DNA of 64,000 nt from Malus domestica. Its lineage: Eukaryota; Streptophyta; Magnoliopsida; Rosales; Rosaceae. The position numbers were made by a program, and so were the translations under genes. Where the stretch lies: the NCBI RefSeq assembly GCF_042453785.1, contig NC_091674.1, forward strand, positions 30,019,501 to 30,083,500, written 5' to 3'. This document shows positions 58,201-64,000 of the stretch, one piece after another (position 1 is the first letter of the stretch; every line of letters begins with the position of its first letter). The notes under the pieces are model-generated. The model searched no databases. It was given only the letters and a program-made list of their open reading frames with translations, and was not told the origin of the DNA.

Positions 58201-60123
58201 CAAGTTCAGACAGTGTCTCAGTACAAACTACTACTCAAGCTACTACTCCACTATCAACTCATTCTTCCTCTCAAGTGTTGCCTATCTATACTCATTCCCA
58301 AACTCAGGTATCTTCTTCTTCCCCAGAGATATTGCATACACCTACACAATTTGATACTCACATCACTCATTTAGATAATGAACATGATGTCTCAACCACT
58401 GTTATACCTAGTACTGCAGTATATGTTTATTCTGAACATAATATGGTTACAAGGTTGAAAAGTGGTGTAATACAGAGAAGGAATTATGCAGCTTATCATG
58501 TATCGTTATCTGATATACAGTTATCTCCTTAGTCACATAATGATGATGTAGTCCTTTATGGTTTCACTTCTGTATTAGATATTCATGATTCTTTTGAGCC
58601 TTCTCATTATAAACAAGCAGTTGTATCTGAGCATTGGAGGAATGCTATGACAAAAGAGTTCAATGCACTGCACAAACAAGGGACTTGGGAGTTTGTACCT
58701 TATACAGAAAATAAAAATGTTATAGGCAGCAAATGGGTGTATAAAATCAAGAAAGATCAAGAATGGAAGATTTCTAGGTACAAGGCTCGACTGGTTGCAC
58801 AAGGGTATAGTCAAGAACAAGGTTTGGACTATGACGAAACTTTTAGTCCGGTTGTTCGACATACTACAATACAACTTGTTTTATCTCTTATTGCTATGAA
58901 TAAATGGGATTTAAGGCAATTAGACGTGAAAATGCATTTTTGCATAGTGAATTACAAAAAGAGGTGTTTATGAAGCAACCTCAAGGGTTTCAAGATCCTT
59001 GATATCCTAATCATGTTTGCAAACTTCTTAAATCTTTGTATGGTTTGAAACAGGCACCCCAAGCCTGGAATGCAAAGTTTACTAGTTATCTTCCTACTTT
59101 GGAGTTTCAGTCTTCTCACTCGGATCCAAGCTTGTTTGTGAAGTTCAGTGGCAGAGATGTGGTGATTATTCTTCTATATGCTAATGATATTATTATTACT
59201 GGCTCATGTTCCAAAGTTAGTGTAGCAAGTAATTGATGATTTGGCCTTTGTGTTTGACATGAAGGATATGGGTAGACTTACTTATTTTTTGGGACTTCAA
59301 TTTAGTTACAGGGAGAATGGGGATATTTTTATTAGTCAGTCAAAATATGTTACTGATCTCCTTACTAAGGCCGGTATAGTTCATTGTAGACCTTGTTTTA
59401 CTCCTAGTAAACCTCATACACAGTTATTGAAGGATGAAGGAGAACCATTGTCTGATCCAACAATTTATAGGAGTTTGGTTGGTGCTTTGCAATATTTGAC
59501 CTTTACTAGGCCAAATATTACTTATGCAGTCAATTATGCTTGTCAGTTTATGAATACTCCTACTAAGGTTCATTTCTGTTTGGTGAAGCACATACTCCAA
59601 TATTTGAAGGGTACCTTGAATTGTAAGATTACTTATTCAGCTACTGCCAAATTGAAATTGCTTGCTTATAGTGATGTTGATTGGGCAGCTGACATAAATA
59701 CTAGACGATAAACCACTGGATATGTTATTTTCTTGGGATATAATCCTATTTCTTGGCAGTCTAAGAAGTAAGGCAGTGTGTCTCGAAGTTCAACGGAGGC
59801 TAAATATAATGTCTTGGCTAGTGCAGTTGCTGATATTGCTTCGAATGGTTCTTAAGGATCTTCATATGTTTTTTCCTTCTACTCCTTTGCTGCATTGTGA
59901 TAATTTGTCCACATTAGCCTTATGTTCTAATCCAGTGTTTCACACTCGGATTAAACACTTGGATACTAATTTTCATTTCCTTCGTGAAAGAGTACAAAAA
60001 TGTGATATGGAGGTTCAGTACATTCCTACAGAAGCTCAGGTTGCAGATCTCTTAACGAAAGGATTACACAGTCCTTTGTTTGTTCATCATTATTCCAATC
60101 TCAGACTGGGTTACCCCATTTGA
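55296..60123 (+). pseudogene. Dead Ty1/Copia retrotransposon gag-pol
   Basis: Domains in the usual Copia order, broken by stops and frameshifts. Gag: 55296-56007 (frameshifts; SRARINHLKTEFHTIKKGAN, ETPISLKEFQAQLLAAERTA); zinc knuckles about 56480-56610 with stops. Protease about 56710 (LDTGVTHHMT). Integrase 57100-57760: the zinc-binding HxxxxH is damaged (HHRLGDP), while DVWGPLP, QTDEGGEY and TPQQNGLSEGK remain. Linker 57880-58530. Reverse transcriptase 58620-59240: [43 protein letters not shown], but the catalytic YVDD is changed to YAND, and the frame breaks near 58960, 59000 and 59236. RNase H 59240-60123: RSLVGALQYLTFTRP, YSDVDWAAD, then ADLLTKGLHSPLF. More than ten disabling changes; a SINE splits gag. 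Its own LTR survives only at the 3' side. Confidence 0.93.
56134..56298 (-). mobile_element. Au-type SINE inserted in the Copia gag
   Basis: About 165 bases on the minus strand: tRNA-like 5' part with A-box-like 'ttggtgcaatgg' and B-box 'gggttcgagac', then 'cagcctctctataaatgggg', 'gggtaaggctagccgac', 'ctcccagaccctgcg', 'gcgggagccttgtgcac' and a terminal 'ctgggtacgacc' followed by T6. This text is characteristic of plant Au SINEs. Without it, gag would read straight from '…ggaaatggtaaaaaagg' into '…aagatttaataatagacc', so it is a real insertion. The target duplication is too short to call. Confidence 0.85.
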
Positions 60124-60126
60124 GAT

Positions 60127-60405
60127 TGAGGGGGAGTATTAACAGAAGACACCTAAGCATTTGGCTAAATGGTACACCTTAGCATTTGGTTAGCTTAGAA
60201 TTGTACACGTCATCATTTAGTTAGCTTAGTGGTTAAGTTGTCAAAAGGTAACAGCTGTAATTCTAAGGCCATATATATAGTGGGATAACCACTTGTAATT
60301 GTATTCATTCATTGCAATAAAATGCAACTTGTTCTCCAAGTTCTTTCTCTATCTAAACCTCATTCTCTCTCTTATTCTTCATTTTTGTTTCATTGATGGA
60401 TCATT
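60127..60405 (+). repeat. Polypurine tract and 3' LTR of the Copia element
   Basis: The polypurine tract TGAGGGGGAG (60127-60136) follows the end of RNase H. The LTR begins at 60137 'tattaacag' (TA rather than TG) and contains 'ccatatatatagtggg' (TATA-like, 60272) and 'gcaataaaatgc' (polyadenylation-like, 60315). Its right limit is unclear because a second solo LTR is inserted at 60406. Confidence 0.7.
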
Positions 60406-61242
60406 TGTTGGATATATGTCAACAATCTGTGATAATTTATATATGCTAATAAATAATAAATGCAATAGGAATTAACAGAATATAAACTAGAATACAAATT
60501 ATAAAAACAGACAACTTGAAGATCGAGGCTTGCGTACCATAATGTCCTTGAAACAGAAATTTTGTCCCTACTCTGTGCTTGTAGTTCTACGGACGTCTGC
60601 TTCACTACGATTCAACGATCAAGTTAAAATTCCAGCACCGGACAATTTAACTTCTGGCGAATTTAGTGTGGTTCTCTCAGTAAGAAGGTTTAGGAATGTA
60701 GAAGATGAAGTTGATTATTTTCTGTGTTCTAAATGCCATGCAGATAGATGTATATATAGCAGATGGATGCCTGTTTGCAACAGGTATGAGAATGAGGTGT
60801 GACTGTTGGGAGACATCTCTTCAGAGGGGTGCTTTTCTCTGTGTTAAAAAAGAACTCTTAGACTTCATCTGAAAGGATGAGTCTTTTCATAAAAAAATAA
60901 TAATTAAATTCGAATTTAATTAAAAATAATTAATTAAATCCGAAAAATAATTAATTAAATAATTTAATTATTAGAGCCCGAGCGCAAGAGCCCCAAGGCC
61001 CATCTTTTGATAATTAATTATATATTAATTATATATTATTTATAATTAATTATATATTAATTACCAATTAAGTAATACACCCAAAAGCCCAACCCCAAGG
61101 GTGATCCCAATTTTCTTCTCCAAGGCCTATCTTCCAATCACTTTCTATAAGAGATAAAACCTTATAAAGTGTGGAGACCTTGTGGGAATGGTCAATGTGG
61201 GACAAACCCCACATAAGAAATTTCTATTCAAAATTTCCAACA
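60406..61242 (-). mobile_element. Solo LTR (837 bases) with perfect target duplication
   Basis: TGTTGGATATATG ... AAATTTCCAACA, flanked by TCATT at 60401-60405 and again at 61243-61247, a perfect 5-base target duplication. It is the same family as 48593-49384 but inverted. With no internal sequence and an intact target duplication, it is a solo LTR formed by LTR-LTR recombination. It landed just beyond or in the end of the 3' LTR of the dead Copia element. Confidence 0.9.
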
Positions 61243-61900
61243 TCATTGAGTTCTTGAGATCATGATTTCTCTCTAGACTCTAGTTATCACAGTCAAACGC
61301 AGAAAAAATATTGCGTATTTAGTCAAACACAGTACTTAAAGTGAGGAATTACCTTGGTTCTTTAAGCAAACTTTCCTCGAAATATTCTTGGCTTGTATGC
61401 ATAAGAATTCATTTTCCACGGCAGTCAAATCAGAATTTGAAATTCGTGTGAGATCATTTAAGTTTAACATGTAAACAACGCATATTGAGTGACGTGAGAA
61501 CACGCGAACTGTTAGACTCAACATGTAAATTAACATACTCTAATATTAATATAAATTGACAATATAACAAAAATTAACTTAATTTTGTTATAAACACATG
61601 CAAGATTACTTAATTTTTCGACCTGGATTTACTTTCAACTTTCAACATCCAAAAGATCTGAAATTTTGCCCACCTAACTAAACAGTGACAAAGCTCCCTG
61701 GCAAAAGGAGCAATACGTATCTCTTTCCTTTCTTGTACTATTTCACTTTTTGTCTTACCATGGAGCATTTGTTGTTATAAGTTTATAGTATAGTAGTTAA
61801 TTAATCAAAACGTCACACAATTTAGAGGCCCTACATGAAAATGAATTAGATCCTTCTGAGAAATGTAGTTATTGACTAATAGTAACATCGATGTACTTAC
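61243..61900. other. AT-rich spacer, no gene recognised
   Basis: No repeat family or coding frame recognised. It separates the solo LTR from the putative end of the hAT transposon. Confidence 0.4.
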
Positions 61901-61907
61901 AGTCAAG

Positions 61908-62005
61908 GAAGAAAATATCGGTGATATCGGAAATATCGGTAGTTCGAAAACACGGAAATATCGATGGAAATATCGGTAAAATATCGATATCGATAAAAAT
62001 TACAT
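61908..62005. repeat. Cluster of 'atatcg' subterminal motifs, likely hAT transposon end
   Basis: About 100 bases with at least six copies of 'atatcgg' or 'atatcga' ('aaatatcgg' four times). It lies about 260 bases beyond the stop codon of the hAT transposase gene. hAT elements carry such subterminal motif clusters that bind their transposase, so this is probably the 3' end of the element. The exact terminal inverted repeat cannot be set without the other end. Confidence 0.55.
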
Positions 62006-62262
62006 GGAAACCACGAAAATTGTAAGAAAAACTTGGAAATTTTTATTGAAACTTTGTAGGATGTTTATTTAGTCAATTATCTATTAGTTTATCACAAAAA
62101 ATTGGAAGGAAATGCATTGCATGATGGATTTAACATTATCAAGTTGATTATATAGCGATCTGACAAACATTATGAGTGTAGAAAATATGTAGTAATTAAT
62201 GAAAGAAGTCTAAACACACCATAATCATTTATATATAATGAATTAGTACAATATTTTACACT

Positions 62263-64000
62263 TTAGAACCACATAGAGTTCCTATGAGGTTCAAATTTGT
62301 CACTATCTTCATCATCTCTATGTGTAGAATGAGTGTATTGTGAAGAGTAGTTATCAAATGATAAATCCCCAAAATAGTTTTGCATGTAATTGTTAATATG
62401 CCACCCATATGGATCCGAGATTGGTTGAGGTTGTCCATAAGAAAAATCATTTGAAGATTGAGGCTGGGATTGATTCCATGAGTCGCTCGATTCCATCCCA
62501 ACAGGAATGGGATATGAAGGGTAGGGAAATGGTTGGTTATGAGGATAACCATAGTTACTACTTCCCAATCCAACAGAGTCTGAAGTTCTAGATAACGAGT
62601 CATCTTCTTGACTTGACAAAATCTTTTTGCCTCTTTCTCTGCGAGTATAGTCCTTCCCTATGGCACCAATTCCTGGTCCTGCCCGCCTACTGCCATGGTC
62701 ATCATCCTGGGTTGCATGCGTGAAGTTTGCCTCACCAGTGAAGGGGCTCATATATCCGGGAGGTGGTGGTCCATAATAGTTTCCATATCCACCACCACTA
62801 CCTCCAGCTCCACTATGTCCTTCATCATTCCCACCTCCGGTGGTAGGTGAGTCTCCTGATCTTGTACTAGAGCTATCATTAGTATCAGCACGATGTTGTG
62901 GTTGTGTAGGATTGGAAAAAGGTGGAATTCCAGTGTTGCTTGGTCTTGGCTGCAAAAGTTCTTCGAAAGAGTCAGCGCTGCTAGATCCCACCTCCTCCTC
63001 TAATACTCTTTCTACATTTATCCCTTCATTACGTGCTTCTTCAGCAACTCTGGGAGCTGGGTTGCCTTCATCATCATCTAAATGAAGAGGTCTAATCCAT
63101 TGAAAAAGTTGGTTACCCTCCGTATCATCATCTTCACCAACAATATCAAACACATCTAGTGGGTCACCACGGTCGACATGATCGATTTCTGCTTCCTTAT
63201 CTCGAATTTGAAGCTTCATGTTGTAGTAGCAATAAACTAATTTTTCCAAGCTACTATGAGCCAACTTATTTCTTTGCTTTGTGTGGATGAGTGCAAAGGT
63301 GCTCCAATTTCTTTCACAAGCAGATGAGGAAGCCGTTTGTGATAATACTTTTATTGCTAACTTTCTCACAGTTGGTGCATCGGTCCCATACATGATCCAC
63401 CATTCAGCTACAATGAAAAATAATGTTGATAAGCCTAATAACTCCAACAAATTCTATTATAAACTTATAGTGAAATATGTTTATACTCACTAGGAGACAT
63501 ATTTGTTCGAGCAGCAACTGATGTTGGTTCTCCAAATGTTCTTCTTGCATCTTTAAACCATGTTAGCTGAATACAATAAATTGTGTTAGTTTAATCCAAC
63601 AAAGTAATTATTATAATTTAAGTAATTGTGTACCTCATTTCCAAATTGGCCAACTGCTGGTGATGCAGGGTCTAATTTATTGTATACATTATGTACAGCA
63701 CGTATAAGGTTACCATCATCTCCAACACCGGGTCTATATTGGTATCGGGGATTCAAATAATATGCTGTTCAAAGAAACACATACTCTAATAAGATAAATA
63801 ATACTTATGCAACTAAAGAAATGAATTGCAAATTATGACATAATTTATACCTGCTGCATGCAAATCGTGGTATAATGTTTTATACCATCGGTCTTCAATT
63901 ATTTTTACGACCCACCTTGCACCATGTTTTCTTTCCAATTCATCCTTCACTACACGCATCAACTCATATACAGCCCCCATAGTAGGATACACTTCTGTGT
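62263..64000 (-). CDS. hAT-family transposase, C-terminal half (partial)
   Basis: Runs off the right edge. Four exons on the minus strand join in frame: 64000-63851 (partial), 63764-63634, 63566-63491 and 63407-62263. The product includes RWYKTLYHDLHAAAYYLNPR (transposase core), then EWWIMYG, and the hAT dimerisation signature SSSACERNWSTF followed by LIHTKQRNKLAHSSLEKLVY. After it comes an unusual tail of about 290 residues: acidic (GEDDDTEGN), then rich in Gly, Ser, Pro, Tyr, Gln and Asn (GNYYGPPPPGYMSPF, QPQSSNDFSYGQPQP), ending NSMWF. No stop or frameshift is seen in about 500 codons, so the gene is either a recently active transposon or a host-retained one. The N-terminal BED finger would lie outside the window. 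Confidence 0.85.

Overview
This is nuclear DNA of a flowering plant. The genes have many introns and plant-specific orthologues, and the AT-rich spacers are packed with plant transposable elements (TRIM, LARD, Copia, hAT, Mutator and Harbinger MITEs, an Au-type SINE). One MITE family, recognised by the core 'ttttaacgataaggacaaa', is one I associate with Rosaceae, especially apple and pear, so a Maleae-like host is my best guess (inference, moderate to low confidence). No prokaryotic, organellar or CRISPR-like sequence was seen.

Six host genes are well supported. (1) AMSH1, a JAMM deubiquitinase, + strand 1726-6564, 14 exons, 525 aa. (2) A small plant-specific protein of unknown function, + strand 19916-20674. 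(3) BRUTUS (BTS), the hemerythrin/CHY/RING E3 ligase of iron sensing, - strand 30326-22857, 14 exons, 1227 aa. (4) The delta subunit of the AP-3 adaptor complex, + strand 37488-40403, intronless, 971 aa. (5, 6) Two tandem GT14/DUF266 glycosyltransferases, + strand 42002-43351 (403 aa) and 49918-53864 (430 aa), each with one intron at the same place. All exon joins given were checked for GT-AG ends and reading frame. AMSH1 and AP-3 delta both act in endosome/vacuole trafficking and, from memory, their Arabidopsis orthologues are near neighbours (At1g48790, At1g48760), so the order looks like old microsynteny.

Layout: 1-1.5 kb repeats; 1.5-6.8 kb AMSH1, with a TRIM in intron 1; 6.8-16.7 kb a duplicated AMSH1-downstream segment split by a very young, non-coding 4.26 kb LTR element and by several MITEs; 16.7-19.9 kb mostly featureless; 19.9-20.7 kb the small gene; 22.9-30.6 kb BTS and its G-box promoter; 30.7-37.4 kb MITEs and spacer; 37.5-40.4 kb AP-3 delta; 42-53.9 kb the glycosyltransferase pair, separated by a dead Copia gag, MITEs, a TRIM cluster and a solo LTR; 54.5-61.2 kb a dead Copia element carrying a SINE in gag and a second solo LTR beside its 3' LTR; 61.9-64 kb the 3' half of a well-preserved hAT transposase gene that runs off the window.

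I found no convincing new multi-gene system. The most useful observations are the abrupt codon-composition cliff inside AP-3 delta, the occupied/empty-site and target-duplication evidence that dates several insertions, the young LARD that replaced part of a TRIM, the palindromic triple G-box BTS promoter, and the intact hAT transposase with an unusual low-complexity tail.
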